A DNA stretch of 37,505 nucleotides from an uncultured Brevibacillus sp. (GCA_946402065.1 CAMIVR010000044.1:1-37505), one strand, 5' to 3'. Positions 15,103 to 24,778 are shown, counted from the stretch's first letter. Made by a program: numbers and translations. The notes: generated from the sequence alone by a model not told the origin.

Positions 15103-17022
15103 ATGAAAAATGCAGTTTTTGTGAAGAGAGCGGCGATAGTCATAGCAACGGCTTTCTGCTTGACGGCAAATACGAGTGTGAATGCTGATTTTATGACTGT
15201 GGACAACAAGCCGGAACAGCGACCGTCTTTTCAGTCGCGAAAAGATATCCCCAATGTGTACAAGTGGAATTTAGAGCCGATATACGCCAGCAAGAAGGCG
15301 TGGGAAACAGATGCGAAGCAAGTCGAGGACATGGCGAGAGCGTTTGAACGTCATCAGGGAAAGCTTGCTTCGTCGGAATCAGCGCTTTTGTCAGCATTAA
15401 ACGATTTCTCTGCGATGATGCGCCTGCTGGACAAAGTAAATGTGTATGCCCATTTGTCGCTGGATGTCGATTTATCGAATGCAGATCAGCAGGCAATGGC
15501 TGATCGGGCTGAGAAAGTGACGACACTCGTCAATGAAAAAACGGCGTGGTTCATCCCTGAGCTGCTCGCCATTCCGGATCAGTCCATGAATACATATCTG
15601 CAAGCGAAAGCACTGGAACCGTATGTCCCCTTTATTAAAGACAATCTGCGGACAAAAGAGCACATCCTGCCGAAGGATCAGGAGAAGCTGTTGGCACAGC
15701 TATCCCCACTCGCCGGAGCTCCGGGAAATGTGTATGAGATGCTTTCCAAGGACATCACATTTCCGACGATCCGTGATGAAAACGGCAAAGAGGTTCAACT
15801 GACCCAAGCGAATTTTGTCAGCTATATGGAGAGCAAGCAGCCGCAAGTAAGAAAAGCGGCCTTTGAAGCTTATTATCAAACGCTGGAGAAGTTCCAGGAT
15901 ACGTTTGCCCAGAGTCTGGCGGCACACGTGAAAACGAATAACTTTTTTGCCAAAGCGCGTCGTTTTCCGACTGCACGGGAAGCAAGCCTGACTTCAAATA
16001 ACGTTCCGGTCAAGGTTTATGACGAGCTAGTCGAGACCGTCAACAAGAATTTGCCTCTGCTTCATCGCTATATGGCTACCAAGAAGAAGCTGCTTGGGGT
16101 AAAAGAATTGCACATGTACGACCTGTATACGCCGATCGTGGCGGCGGAATCCAGATACATTCCGTATAGCGAGGCAAAACAAATGGTGCTGAACGGGCTG
16201 TCGCCGCTCGGTGATGAGTATTGCAGCGTGCTTGCGAAAGCGTTTGCTGACAGGTGGATCGATGTGTATTCAACAAAGGGCAAGCGGTCCGGAGCCTATC
16301 AAACGGGTGCATACGATACCCATCCCTATGTGCTGCTTAACTACCAGGGAACCAGTGACGATGTATCGACGATTGCCCATGAGCTCGGTCATGCGATGCA
16401 GTCGTATTATACGAACAAAAAGCAACCGTACATCACGGCTAACTATCCGATTTTTACAGCCGAGGTCGCATCGACGTTGAATGAAACGCTGCTGTTTAAA
16501 AACAGGTACGCCAACGCCAGGACAAAGCATGAGAAGCTGGCACTGCTGAACCAATACCTCGAGCATTTCCGGACGACACTGTTCAGACAAGCGCAATTCG
16601 CCGAGTTTGAAAAACAGATTCATGAAAAAGAGCAGGCGGGAGAGGCGCTAACTGCCGAGATGCTGAAGAAGCTGTATCAAGACATCAACGAAAAGTACTA
16701 CGGAAAAGGCGTCGTGTCAGATGGCGAAATCGCCATGGAATGGGCGAGAATTCCCCATTTTTACTATACTTTCTACGTCTATCAATACGCGACCAGCTTT
16801 GCCGCCGCACAGGCGCTGGCCAAACAGATTATGGACGATGGCAAGCCGGCAGTAGAGCGGATTCGCGGAAGTCTCTTGTCCGATGGCAGTTCGAAGGAGC
16901 CCATTGAAGTGTTAAAGCACGCGGGCGTAGACATGTCCACCTCAAAACCGGTAGAGGAGGCACTGCAGTTGTTTGCGGAAGCGCTGGATGAGCTGGAAAA
17001 ACTGGCTGATGACAAGACATAA
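15103..17022 (+). CDS. pepF: Secreted M3-family oligoendopeptidase F
   Basis: A zinc metallopeptidase of family M3B, which cuts oligopeptides of moderate length. The 639-residue chain carries the zinc motif HELGH at 426-430, with a downstream Glu ligand in TAEVASTLNE (E454). Family blocks such as FKDNLRTKEHILPKDQEKLLAQL and YYTFYVYQYATSFAAAQALAKQI are present. Unlike the usual cytoplasmic PepF it begins with MKNAVFVKRAAIVIATAFCLTA and an Ala-Asp site near residue 29, a clear signal peptide. I therefore expect it outside the membrane. ATG at 15103 follows AGGAGGGA. The DnaA-box cluster occupies its upstream region, and a terminator follows at 17128. Confidence 0.93.
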   Translation: MKNAVFVKRAAIVIATAFCLTANTSVNADFMTVDNKPEQRPSFQSRKDIPNVYKWNLEPIYASKKAWETDAKQVEDMARAFERHQGKLASSESALLSALNDFSAMMRLLDKVNVYAHLSLDVDLSNADQQAMADRAEKVTTLVNEKTAWFIPELLAIPDQSMNTYLQAKALEPYVPFIKDNLRTKEHILPKDQEKLLAQLSPLAGAPGNVYEMLSKDITFPTIRDENGKEVQLTQANFVSYMESKQPQVRKAAFEAYYQTLEKFQDTFAQSLAAHVKTNNFFAKARRFPTAREASLTSNNVPVKVYDELVETVNKNLPLLHRYMATKKKLLGVKELHMYDLYTPIVAAESRYIPYSEAKQMVLNGLSPLGDEYCSVLAKAFADRWIDVYSTKGKRSGAYQTGAYDTHPYVLLNYQGTSDDVSTIAHELGHAMQSYYTNKKQPYITANYPIFTAEVASTLNETLLFKNRYANARTKHEKLALLNQYLEHFRTTLFRQAQFAEFEKQIHEKEQAGEALTAEMLKKLYQDINEKYYGKGVVSDGEIAMEWARIPHFYYTFYVYQYATSFAAAQALAKQIMDDGKPAVERIRGSLLSDGSSKEPIEVLKHAGVDMSTSKPVEEALQLFAEALDELEKLADDKT

Positions 17023-17127
17023 TATAGCTCCCGTAAAAGCGTGACGAACAACAGGGGGGCAAAATGGAAAGAAACAGCGGCAGAGCCGGTTACAATTGCC
17101 AAAGGGACTCATGAAGCAGCCGAGGTG

Positions 17128-17161
17128 GAAAGCTCTCTTCCCAAACAGGAGGGAGCTTTTC
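17128..17161 (+). terminator. Terminator after pepF-like gene
   Basis: GAAAGCTC near 17128-17135 pairs with GAGCTTTT at 17153-17160; further C/G pairs extend the stem. The T-run is short and is part of the stem. Confidence 0.55.
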
Positions 17162-17202
17162 GCTTGCTGCGATTTTCTTGCGGAGTGCGTTGTCTTATGT
17201 AA

Positions 17203-17231
17203 TTGTAAACTTATAGAGAAATCTTTATACT
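17203..17231 (+). promoter_or_regulatory. Sigma-A promoter of ychF
   Basis: TTGTAA at 17203-17208, a 17-bp spacer and TATACT at 17226-17231, 43 bases before the ychF start codon. Confidence 0.8.
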
Positions 17232-17274
17232 AGAGGAGGTGTTCTGATAACTGGATTATAAGGAGTGTATATAG

Positions 17275-18375
17275 ATGGGCGCATCTTGTGGAATTGTTGG
17301 TCTGCCGAACGTTGGAAAATCCACACTGTTTAACGCGATTACGCAGGCAGGTGCAGAATCGGCAAACTATCCGTTCTGCACGATTGATCCGAATGTGGGG
17401 ATCGTCGAAGTGCCGGATCCTCGTCTGGACAAGCTTACGGAAATTGTTGAGCCGAAGAAGGTCGTCCCGACGGCGTTTGAGTTCGTTGACATCGCCGGTC
17501 TGGTAAAAGGCGCGAGCAAAGGCGAGGGCCTGGGAAACCAGTTTCTTGCTCATATCCGCGAGGTCGATGCGATCGCTCAGGTCGTGCGTTGTTTTGAAGA
17601 CGAGAACATTACGCACGTCGCGGGCAAGGTTGATCCGCTCAGCGATATTGAGACGATTAATCTGGAGCTGGTATTTGCCGACCTAGACTCCGTGACGCGG
17701 CGGATTGAACGGATTGCCCGGAAAGTAAAAGCCGGAGACAAAGAGGCAAAGCAGGAGCTGGACGTACTGGAACGGCTTCAGGCTGCGTTTGAAGACGGGC
17801 ATGCGGCGCGCAGCGTCGAGTTGAATGACGATGAGCGATTGCTGGTGCGCGACCTGCATCTGCTGACGATCAAGCCGATGCTCTACGTCTGCAACGTCGC
17901 GGAAGACGGAATTGCCGATGCCGATTCCAACCCGCACGTTCAAGCGGTCAAAAACCACGCTGCCAATGAAGGAGCTCAAGTGGTCGTCATCAGCGCGAAA
18001 GTGGAGTCGGAGATTGCCGAGCTGGAAGGCGAAGACAAAGCGATGTTTTTAGAGGAGCTGGGCTTGCAGGAATCCGGTCTTGACCGATTGATCCGCGCCG
18101 CCTACGAGCTGCTCGGACTGATTACGTACTTTACCGCAGGCGTTCAGGAAGTGCGTGCGTGGACGATTCGCAAGGGAACCAAGGCACCGCAAGCAGCAGG
18201 TGTGATTCACACCGACTTCGAACGCGGCTTTATTCGGGCCGAGGTCGTTGCCTACAACGACCTGATCGAGGCCGGGACAGTCAATGCAGCGCGGGAAAAA
18301 GGGAAATATCGCCTGGAAGGCAAAGAGTATTTGGTGCAAGACGGCGATGTCATGCACTTCCGCTTTAACGTGTAA
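17275..18375 (+). CDS. ychF: Redox-regulated ATPase YchF
   Basis: A universally conserved P-loop protein of the Obg family that hydrolyses ATP rather than GTP and associates with ribosomes; it is linked to stress responses. It has 366 residues, exactly the usual length. P-loop GLPNVGKST lies at 9-17, followed by [12 protein letters not shown] and [17 protein letters not shown]. The noncanonical specificity motif region lies near [10 protein letters not shown] (the NxxE form found in YchF). A helical insertion and a C-terminal TGS domain (about 283-366, [18 protein letters not shown]) complete it. ATG at 17275 follows AAGGAG. It has its own promoter and stands before the rpsF operon, a common Bacilli order. 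Confidence 0.97.
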   Translation: MGASCGIVGLPNVGKSTLFNAITQAGAESANYPFCTIDPNVGIVEVPDPRLDKLTEIVEPKKVVPTAFEFVDIAGLVKGASKGEGLGNQFLAHIREVDAIAQVVRCFEDENITHVAGKVDPLSDIETINLELVFADLDSVTRRIERIARKVKAGDKEAKQELDVLERLQAAFEDGHAARSVELNDDERLLVRDLHLLTIKPMLYVCNVAEDGIADADSNPHVQAVKNHAANEGAQVVVISAKVESEIAELEGEDKAMFLEELGLQESGLDRLIRAAYELLGLITYFTAGVQEVRAWTIRKGTKAPQAAGVIHTDFERGFIRAEVVAYNDLIEAGTVNAAREKGKYRLEGKEYLVQDGDVMHFRFNV

Positions 18376-18439
18376 GGAGCCATATGGCTTCAGCCAGGCG
18401 TACTATGCATCATTTGCGCTGCTGGCAGTCAGCTTATTC

Positions 18440-18468
18440 TTGCCTAGCAGCAGGAGATTTGCTATAAT
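18440..18468 (+). promoter_or_regulatory. Sigma-A promoter of rpsF-ssb-rpsR operon
   Basis: TTGCCT at 18440-18445, a 17-bp spacer and a consensus TATAAT at 18463-18468. It leaves a leader of about 100 nt before rpsF. Confidence 0.85.
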
Positions 18469-18474
18469 GCAATA

Positions 18475-18571
18475 ATGCGAGTTATTTATTGGGTGCATTT
18501 CTTATGCGTTTCAGTAGCACTCGCTCCTTGCCCATTTAGGGCCGTTTAGTCCAAAAGGAGGTGAAAAAGGT
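18475..18571 (+). promoter_or_regulatory. rpsF mRNA leader, possible S6:S18 autoregulatory motif
   Basis: The leader has a long-range stem GCGAGT at about 18478-18483 with ACTCGC at 18522-18527, and a later hairpin GCCC-ATTTA-GGGC followed by CCG, just before the RBS. In many bacteria the S6:S18 complex binds a leader motif containing a CCG element and represses this operon. The match here is by eye only and the fold is not computed. Confidence 0.35.
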
Positions 18572-18859
18572 ATGCGTCAATACGAAGTTATGTACGTGTT
18601 GCGTCCAGACCTTGAAGAAGAGAAAGTGAAAGCGAATGTGGCTCGTTATAGCGACATCGTGACTAACTACGGTGGAGAAATCACCAAGCTTCAAGAGATG
18701 GGCAAACGTCGTCTTGCTTATGAAATCAAGAAGTTCCGTGAAGGCTTCTACGTTTTGATGAACTTCAAGTCAAATGCAGATGCTGTTGCTGAAGCTGAGC
18801 GTTTGATGAAAATCAACGACGACGTTATTCGTTTCCTCTTTGTTAGAGAAGACCAGTAA
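18572..18859 (+). CDS. rpsF: 30S ribosomal protein S6
   Basis: A 95-residue component of the small-subunit platform, binding 16S rRNA together with S18. The sequence [17 protein letters not shown] and the middle [22 protein letters not shown] are typical of S6, and the end [11 protein letters not shown] matches the Bacilli form without an acidic tail. ATG at 18572 is preceded by AAAGGAGGTG, a near-perfect RBS for a highly expressed gene. It is the first gene of rpsF-ssb-rpsR. Confidence 0.98.
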   Translation: MRQYEVMYVLRPDLEEEKVKANVARYSDIVTNYGGEITKLQEMGKRRLAYEIKKFREGFYVLMNFKSNADAVAEAERLMKINDDVIRFLFVREDQ

Positions 18860-18888
18860 TTTGTCGTTTTGGGAGAGAGGGGTCTAAA

Positions 18889-19347
18889 TTGAATCGTGTC
18901 ATTTTAATCGGCAACCTTACCAAGGATCCAGAGCTTCGCTATACTCCGAACGGTGTGGCTGTAACGACTTTTACCTTGGCTATCAATCGCCCTCGGACGA
19001 ATCAGGCGGGTGAAAGAGAGACTGACTTTATTAATATTGTAGCTTGGCAAAAACTGGCTGATCTGTGTGCGACTTATCTGCGTAAAGGCAGACAAGCTGC
19101 CGTAGAAGGACGTTTACAGACAAGATCATACGATAATAAAGAAGGCAGAAAAGTGTACGTCACCGAAGTCGTTGCGGAGAATGTCCAATTTTTGGGCGGA
19201 AAATCTGGAAACGAAGGGAACGGTTACGAGCCTTCTCCAGCGGTTGCTAAACCACAGGGAAGAAGCAATGATTACGATCCGTTTGGGGATCCTTTCGCCG
19301 ATGCTGGCAAGCCGATCAACATCTCTGACGATGACTTGCCATTTTAA
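18889..19347 (+). CDS. ssb: Single-stranded DNA-binding protein
   Basis: Binds single-stranded DNA in replication and repair and recruits partners through its C-terminal tip. It has 152 residues with an N-terminal OB fold (about 1-105): [35 protein letters not shown] and [41 protein letters not shown] Gly/Ser/Pro-rich linker leads to the acidic interaction tip DDDLPF. The start is TTG at 18889, preceded by GAGAGGGG. It lies 29 bases after rpsF and 52 before rpsR, so synthesis is tied to ribosomal protein expression. Confidence 0.98.
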   Translation: MNRVILIGNLTKDPELRYTPNGVAVTTFTLAINRPRTNQAGERETDFINIVAWQKLADLCATYLRKGRQAAVEGRLQTRSYDNKEGRKVYVTEVVAENVQFLGGKSGNEGNGYEPSPAVAKPQGRSNDYDPFGDPFADAGKPINISDDDLPF

Positions 19348-19399
19348 TGAAGCTATTCATGCGTAAAGACTTTCACATTCCTGAAAAGGGGGGACTCTC

Positions 19400-19630
19400 A
19401 TGGCACGCAAAGGACGTCCAAATAAACGTCGTAAAGTTTGTTACTTCACTGTGAACAAAATCAAGAAAATCGACTATAAAGACCTCGATCTCTTGAAAAA
19501 GTTCATCAGCGAACGTGGCAAAATTCTGCCACGCCGTGTAACTGGTACTTCTGCAAAGTATCAACGTGCTCTGACTATTGCTATTAAACGCGCTCGTCAA
19601 GTAGCATTGTTGCCATATACTGCCGAATAA
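19400..19630 (+). CDS. rpsR: 30S ribosomal protein S18
   Basis: A 76-residue small-subunit protein that forms a heterodimer with S6. It is basic, with the typical [50 protein letters not shown] core cut by a conserved Cys at about 15, and ends with [23 protein letters not shown] at 19400 follows AAAAGGGGGG. The last gene of the operon, with a strong terminator 20 bases on. Confidence 0.98.
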   Translation: MARKGRPNKRRKVCYFTVNKIKKIDYKDLDLLKKFISERGKILPRRVTGTSAKYQRALTIAIKRARQVALLPYTAE

Positions 19631-19650
19631 TTTGCCTGTTTGCGAGGCTG

Positions 19651-19689
19651 AAAAGACAGTTAGGGGATACCCCTATACTGTCTTTTTTT
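19651..19689 (+). terminator. Strong terminator of rpsF-ssb-rpsR operon
   Basis: AAAAGACAGT and TAGGGG pair with CCCCTA and ACTGTCTTTT around a very short loop at 19665-19671. The stem is about 15 bp, with a T-run. Confidence 0.9.
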
Positions 19690-19715
19690 ACAAGTATTTA
19701 CTGGGTTGCGAGATG

Positions 19716-19734
19716 AGGATTTTTGCAAAATCCT
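19716..19734. repeat. 19-bp dispersed palindrome, copy 3
   Basis: AGGATTTTTGCAAAATCCT, identical over all 19 bases to the copy at 452-470. It lies between the rpsR terminator and the yybS promoter, clear of both. Confidence 0.75.
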
Positions 19735-19755
19735 TAGGTGCTGGGCTGGCATGAT

Positions 19756-19783
19756 TTGCATTTTTATGGATAAATGCTACAAT
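19756..19783 (+). promoter_or_regulatory. Sigma-A promoter of yybS-gdpP
   Basis: TTGCAT at 19756-19761, a 16-bp spacer and TACAAT at 19778-19783, about 72 bases before the yybS start. Confidence 0.75.
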
Positions 19784-19855
19784 TATAGAATTGGCCTGTT
19801 CATTGAAAATTGCTTGTCCGCCATCCATCATCTTGCAAGAGAGGAGTAGCAATCC

Positions 19856-20794
19856 ATGCCTACTCGAGCGAAACAGCTTGCCGAGAATGCTTTAATGCTG
19901 GGGATCTCATTGGTGTTGTTATTTCTCGGCGTCTACACCATTTTGGGCTCACTGGCCCTGCTCGTAGCACCGGTTCCATTTGTTTTGCTGGCCGTACAGC
20001 GGACGGTTCGGGAGCTTGCCTTTATTCTTGTCGCCTACATCTTGTTAGGATTTTTGCTGACAGGGGTGTCTGGCGGATTACTTGCCTTTTTTCTCGGACT
20101 GATTGGTTGCGTGATGGGCATTATTTATCAAAAGAAGAAGTCGGCCGTCATCGCGATTGTGGGCGGTGCAGTGGTTGTACTGGTCTCGTTGATTTTCGGA
20201 CTGGCTTTTACCAAGCTGGTCATCGGCTTTGACATTATAGGCGAACTGAAAAAGACAGGCGATCAGCTTGTCAGTGGGCAAATGCCGTTTCCAACGCCGT
20301 CATGGATGTCATCGGAGGATTGGAAAAATCAGATCAAATGGCAAATTGAGCTGTTCCAAATGGTTATGCCGTCTATGCTCGTGGTGATGAGCTTTTTCGT
20401 CAGCGGCGTGGTGCATTGGTTTTCGCGATTGATCGCGAGCCGCATGGGCAAGCCGGTTCCGCGGTTAAAACCGCTGCGGGAGTGGAATTTCCCCCGGTCG
20501 TTGATCTACTACTACTTTGGCGCGCTGCTCATCCTGCTGCTGTTCGGTACGTCACTGGACAAAACGTTTTTAGGCAACGCGTTGAATAATCTAAAAGTCC
20601 TACTTGATATGATCTTTATTTTACAAGGTCTGAGCTTTTGCTTGTTTGCCTTTCATCTCAAGGGCTGGAAAAAACTCACTCCAGTGCTTATCGTCTCTCT
20701 ATTTATTTTTCCGTTGCTAACTTATATACTTAGCTTACTAGGGATATTAGACCTAGGGATTGGTTTAAGGAAGAGATTGGAAATGAGAAAGTGA
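19856..20794 (+). CDS. yybS: YybS family membrane protein (DUF2232)
   Basis: A 312-residue integral membrane protein of the DUF2232 family, of unknown function, nearly always placed before gdpP in Bacilli. About eight hydrophobic segments are visible, starting with ALMLGISLVLLFLGVY, ALLVAPVPFVLLAV and LAFILVAYILLGFLL. A hydrophilic part at about 130-160 holds SWMSSEDWKNQIKWQ, and the end is basic (GLRKRLEMRK). The overall shape resembles small ECF-transporter S-components, which is only an impression. ATG at 19856 follows GAGAGGAG. gdpP starts 15 bases after the stop. Confidence 0.9.
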   Translation: MPTRAKQLAENALMLGISLVLLFLGVYTILGSLALLVAPVPFVLLAVQRTVRELAFILVAYILLGFLLTGVSGGLLAFFLGLIGCVMGIIYQKKKSAVIAIVGGAVVVLVSLIFGLAFTKLVIGFDIIGELKKTGDQLVSGQMPFPTPSWMSSEDWKNQIKWQIELFQMVMPSMLVVMSFFVSGVVHWFSRLIASRMGKPVPRLKPLREWNFPRSLIYYYFGALLILLLFGTSLDKTFLGNALNNLKVLLDMIFILQGLSFCLFAFHLKGWKKLTPVLIVSLFIFPLLTYILSLLGILDLGIGLRKRLEMRK

Positions 20795-20809
20795 AGAGGG
20801 GCTGAAGAA

Positions 20810-22747
20810 ATGCCCAAATTCCTATTAAAACGATGGTACGGGCTACATACGGTCTTGGCTCTCAGCTTTAGCTTGGTTCTGCTGATTGCTTTGACATTGT
20901 ATCACTGGATGTACGGTGCGATTGGCATCGTCTGTGTTGTCGGTCTGGTCATTTTCGTCTTCCGTGCGGAAAAAGGCTTTCAACAGGACCTGCAATTGTA
21001 TTTGGCGACGATTACGCATCGGGTGAAAAAAGCCGGCGACAGTGTGATTCAGGAGCTGCCGATCGGTATCGTCCTGTTCAACGACGACAAAGTCATTGAA
21101 TGGGTCAATCCGTTGATGCAGAGTATCACCGGTGAGGAAATGCTGATCGGCAAAAACCTGTCGGAGGTTTTCCCGGGGCTGAGCATTAAGCCTGAGCAGA
21201 AGCGCATTGAGTTTGCATATAATGAGCGCACATATGAAGTGCTGATCCGCTTTGAAGAGCGGTTGCTCTATTTTAAGGACATTAGTGAGTACAAAGAGTT
21301 ATCCAACCGCTATCAGCGGGAAAAGTTGGCGCTAGGCGTGATTCACCTGGACAATCTCGATGAGCTTGCCTCGGTGATGGACGATCAAAGCCGTACGCTG
21401 TTGTCGACCAGCGTATCCGGCGTAATCAACGACTGGGCACACAAACACGGTGTCTATCTGAGAAGACTGACAGCTGACAAGTTCCTCGCGCTGATGGATC
21501 GCCAAACGCTGGAGAAGCTGGAAGAGAGCCGCTTCGATATCCTTGACGTCGTTCGTGAGATGACGGCTGACAACAAAATTCCGATCACGCTCAGTATCGG
21601 TATTGCCGCAGGGGTTGCGTCCTACGTAGAGCTTGGGCAAATTTCGCAGTCCAGCTTGGACATTGCGCTTGGCCGCGGCGGTGACCAGGCGGCAGTAAAG
21701 GTCGGCAATAAGCTGACGTTCTACGGCGGCAAGTCAAATGCCGTGGAAAAACGCACGCGCGTCCGGGCCAGGGTCATTGCCCATGCGCTGCGCGATTTGA
21801 TCCACGAGGCGGAGCAGGTCATCGTCATGGGCCACAAGCAGCCGGATATGGATTCCGTCGGGGCGTCGCTTGGCGTATTGAAGGCCGTTCAGCTGCACAA
21901 CAAGCCGGCTTATGTCGTGCTGGATGAGATCAACCCGGGTGTTGAACGCCTGATGAAGGAAATCAACACCAACCAGGAGTTAACCGAGTCTTTCCTCACA
22001 CCGGAACAGGCACTGCGGCTGATTACTGGCCGAACGCTGCTCGTCATCGTTGACACGCATCGTCCGTCACTCGTCATCGAGCCTCGCCTGCTGCATGAGA
22101 CGAGTCGAGTGGTCGTGATTGACCATCACAGACGCTCGGAAGAGTTTGTCGAGGATCCCGTCTTGATTTACCTCGAGCCGTATGCCTCATCCACTTCAGA
22201 GCTGGTTACCGAGCTGCTGCAGTACCAGAGCGACCGGATCAACATCGACAGCCTGGTGGCGACAGCGCTGCTTGCCGGAATTGTAGTCGATACGAAAAGC
22301 TTTGCCTTTCGTACGGGCTCGCGAACCTTTGAAGCGGCCTCGTTCTTGCGCCGCAACGGGGCAGATACGGCAACGGTCCAGCGCTTGCTGAAAGAGGATC
22401 TCAGCCAATTCGTGAAGCGGGCTCGGATCATTATGAATACGGAACAGTACAAGGCGAACATGGCGATTGCTGTAGGCAATCCGCATGAGAGCTACACACA
22501 GGTGCAGGTGGCCCAGGCAGCCGAATTGCTGCTGACATTATCGGGAATTCAAGCTGCATTTGTCGTCGCCAAGCGGGCAGATGACGCGATTTTGATTAGT
22601 GCCCGATCGCTGGGGGATGTCAACGTCCAATCGATAATGGAACAGCTGGGCGGGGGCGGCCATCTCACCGGAGCGGCAACGCAAATGGAAGGAATCTCGC
22701 TGAACGAAGCAGTCAGACGCTTAAAAGAAGTGCTGGACTCCATCTAG
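20810..22747 (+). CDS. gdpP: Cyclic-di-AMP phosphodiesterase GdpP
   Basis: Degrades the essential second messenger c-di-AMP, so it controls potassium and osmolyte uptake and affects beta-lactam tolerance. It has 645 residues. Two N-terminal membrane helices (about 12-32 and 34-52) lead to a PAS domain (about 75-165, [21 protein letters not shown]). A degenerate GGDEF domain follows (about 175-305). The DHH/DHHA1 phosphodiesterase has [24 protein letters not shown] and VVVIDHHRR as metal ligands and [14 protein letters not shown] in the DHHA1 part. ATG at 20810 has GAGGGGC upstream. It is co-transcribed with yybS and probably with rplI and dnaC, as in other Bacilli. Confidence 0.97.
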   Translation: MPKFLLKRWYGLHTVLALSFSLVLLIALTLYHWMYGAIGIVCVVGLVIFVFRAEKGFQQDLQLYLATITHRVKKAGDSVIQELPIGIVLFNDDKVIEWVNPLMQSITGEEMLIGKNLSEVFPGLSIKPEQKRIEFAYNERTYEVLIRFEERLLYFKDISEYKELSNRYQREKLALGVIHLDNLDELASVMDDQSRTLLSTSVSGVINDWAHKHGVYLRRLTADKFLALMDRQTLEKLEESRFDILDVVREMTADNKIPITLSIGIAAGVASYVELGQISQSSLDIALGRGGDQAAVKVGNKLTFYGGKSNAVEKRTRVRARVIAHALRDLIHEAEQVIVMGHKQPDMDSVGASLGVLKAVQLHNKPAYVVLDEINPGVERLMKEINTNQELTESFLTPEQALRLITGRTLLVIVDTHRPSLVIEPRLLHETSRVVVIDHHRRSEEFVEDPVLIYLEPYASSTSELVTELLQYQSDRINIDSLVATALLAGIVVDTKSFAFRTGSRTFEAASFLRRNGADTATVQRLLKEDLSQFVKRARIIMNTEQYKANMAIAVGNPHESYTQVQVAQAAELLLTLSGIQAAFVVAKRADDAILISARSLGDVNVQSIMEQLGGGGHLTGAATQMEGISLNEAVRRLKEVLDSI

Positions 22748-22811
22748 GGCGATACGCATTGTTAAAAATCGAATCGACAGTGGTCGGCTAAACGCGAGGA
22801 GGTCTTTACCA

Positions 22812-23255
22812 ATGAAAGTGATTTTTCTTAAAGATGTCAAAGGACAAGGAAAAAAAGGCGAAGTCAAAGACTTGTCCGAGGGATATGTCCGCAATTTTTT
22901 GCTGCCGAAAGGATTGGCGAAAGAAGCGACGGAAGGCAACATGAAAACACTGGAAGCAAAACAGCGCAGTGAAGACAAGCGCAAGGAACAAGAAAGAATC
23001 GACGCGGTAGCGCTTGCGGAAAGGCTAAACGAGCTTACCGTGAAAATCAAAGGAAAAGCGGGAGAGGGCGGACGATTGTTCGGCGCGATCTCCAGCAAGC
23101 AAGTCATTCAGGAATTGGAAGACCAGTTTGGCATCAAGGTCGATAAACGCAAGCTGGAAATGGAAGCAATCCGCAGCCTGGGGGTAACTCAGGTGAAAGT
23201 GAAGCTCTACCACGATGTGCTGGCGACACTAAAAGTCCACGTTATCGAAGAATAA
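22812..23255 (+). CDS. rplI: 50S ribosomal protein L9
   Basis: A 147-residue large-subunit protein with two domains joined by a long helix. The N-terminal domain has the signature [36 protein letters not shown]. The connecting helix (about 45-75) is highly charged, and the C-terminal domain reads [21 protein letters not shown] ([14 protein letters not shown] here). ATG at 22812 follows GAGGAGG. It lies 64 bases after gdpP and 25 before dnaC. Confidence 0.98.
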   Translation: MKVIFLKDVKGQGKKGEVKDLSEGYVRNFLLPKGLAKEATEGNMKTLEAKQRSEDKRKEQERIDAVALAERLNELTVKIKGKAGEGGRLFGAISSKQVIQELEDQFGIKVDKRKLEMEAIRSLGVTQVKVKLYHDVLATLKVHVIEE

Positions 23256-23280
23256 TCGGCAAGTAAGTGAGGGGTGTGAC

Positions 23281-24630
23281 GTGAGCGACCTGTTTTTGGA
23301 CCGAGTACCGCCACAAAACATTGAAGCTGAACAATCTGTTTTAGGTGCCGTCTTCTTGGCGAAGGAAGCTCTCATCACGGCAATTGAAATACTGAGACCG
23401 GAAGACTTTTACAAGGCTTCTCACCAGCGCATCTTCCAGACTATGCTCGATCTCTACGAAAAAGGGGAACCGGTCGACCTGGTCACAGTCACTGCAGAGC
23501 TTCAGGATAAGAAGGTTTTGGATGAGATTGGCGGAGTTACGTACTTGACCAGCCTGTCCAGCTCTGTGCCAACGGCCGCCAATATCGCGTACTACGCCAA
23601 GATTGTTGAAGAAAAGTCACTGCTGCGCCGCCTGATACGCACAGCGACGCAGATTGCCAACGACGGCTATGGACGCGACGATGAGGTTAGCGAAATTGTC
23701 GCAGACGCCGAACGATATATTCTGGAGATTGCACAGAACCGCAACAGTGGCGGATTTACCCCGATTCGCGACGTGTTGATGGAGACGTATGAACGAATTG
23801 AGTACCTCAGCCAGCGAAAAGGGGACATTACCGGGATACCGTCCGGCTATCCTGACTTAGATAAAATGACAGCGGGTTTTCAACGTTCTGACTTGATTAT
23901 TTTAGCTGCCCGGCCGTCCGTAGGGAAGACGGCCTTTGCCCTGAATGTAGCTCAAAATGTGGCCGCCCGCGCTGGCGAGACGGTTGCGATTTTCTCGCTT
24001 GAGATGGGGGCTTCCCAGCTCGTACAGCGGATGATTTGCGCAGAAGGCAATCTCGATGCGTCGAAAATGAGATCCGGTTCACTGGAAGAGGACGATTGGC
24101 AGAAGCTGACGATGGCCATCGGCACGCTGGCCAAAGCGCCGATCTACATCGATGATACGCCAGGGGTCACGGTTCAGGATATCCGCGCCAAGTGCAGACG
24201 TTTGCAAACCGAGCGGGGATTGGGCATGATTTTGATCGATTACCTTCAGCTGATTCACGGTCGCGGCCGTGGCGAGAACAGACAGCAAGAGGTATCGGAA
24301 ATCTCCCGCACGCTGAAGGGAATTGCCCGTGAGCTGAACGTTCCGATTATCGCCCTGTCACAGCTCAGCCGTTCGGTGGAGCAGCGGCAGGATAAACGCC
24401 CGATGATGTCAGACATTCGTGAATCCGGTTCGATCGAGCAGGATGCGGACATCGTCGCCTTCCTGTATCGCGACGATTACTACGATAAAGAAACGGAAAG
24501 CAAGAACATTATTGAAATCATCATTGCCAAACAGCGGAACGGCCCTACGGGAACAGTAGAGCTGGCGTTTTTGAAGGAATTTAACAAGTTTGTCAGTCTC
24601 GATCACCGTTTCCGCAATGCAGCAAGCTAA
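23281..24630 (+). CDS. dnaC: Replicative DNA helicase (DnaB type)
   Basis: The hexameric 5'-3' helicase of the replisome, called DnaC in B. subtilis and DnaB elsewhere. It has 449 residues. The N-terminal primase-interacting domain opens with VPPQNIEAEQSVLGAVF. The RecA-like C-terminal domain has Walker A ARPSVGKT at 210-217, FSLEMGASQLVQRM, Walker B LIDYLQLI, and the DIRESGSIEQDADIVAFLYR block. No intein interrupts it. GTG at 23281 follows GAGGGG. A terminator follows the stop, separating it from purA. Confidence 0.97.
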   Translation: MSDLFLDRVPPQNIEAEQSVLGAVFLAKEALITAIEILRPEDFYKASHQRIFQTMLDLYEKGEPVDLVTVTAELQDKKVLDEIGGVTYLTSLSSSVPTAANIAYYAKIVEEKSLLRRLIRTATQIANDGYGRDDEVSEIVADAERYILEIAQNRNSGGFTPIRDVLMETYERIEYLSQRKGDITGIPSGYPDLDKMTAGFQRSDLIILAARPSVGKTAFALNVAQNVAARAGETVAIFSLEMGASQLVQRMICAEGNLDASKMRSGSLEEDDWQKLTMAIGTLAKAPIYIDDTPGVTVQDIRAKCRRLQTERGLGMILIDYLQLIHGRGRGENRQQEVSEISRTLKGIARELNVPIIALSQLSRSVEQRQDKRPMMSDIRESGSIEQDADIVAFLYRDDYYDKETESKNIIEIIIAKQRNGPTGTVELAFLKEFNKFVSLDHRFRNAAS

Positions 24631-24647
24631 GTGATTTGGTTGCCGAT

Positions 24648-24684
24648 ACCCCACTCAGTAGCAGTTGCTACCGGGTGGGGTTTT
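24648..24684 (+). terminator. Terminator after dnaC
   Basis: ACCCCAC at 24648-24654 pairs with GTGGGGT at 24675-24681. An inner hairpin GTAGC/GCTAC at 24658-24671 lies inside, and TTTT follows. Confidence 0.85.
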
Positions 24685-24732
24685 GCTCGTACATATGCGT
24701 TCGGATGTTGGGTTCAATAAAAAAATTTTCTT

Positions 24733-24776
24733 ATTTCCGAACCTTCTAATGAGAGTAAACCCAATTGTTCGGTTTT
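24733..24776. promoter_or_regulatory. PurR operator: two inverted PurBoxes
   Basis: PurBox 1, ATTTCCGAACCTT, at 24733-24745 fits AWWWCCGAACWWT at 12 of 13 positions. PurBox 2, at 24764-24776 on the other strand, fits all 13. The inverted pair lies directly upstream of the purA -35. In B. subtilis PurR binds such pairs to repress purine synthesis, with PRPP as the inducing signal. Confidence 0.9.
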
Positions 24777-24778
24777 TC

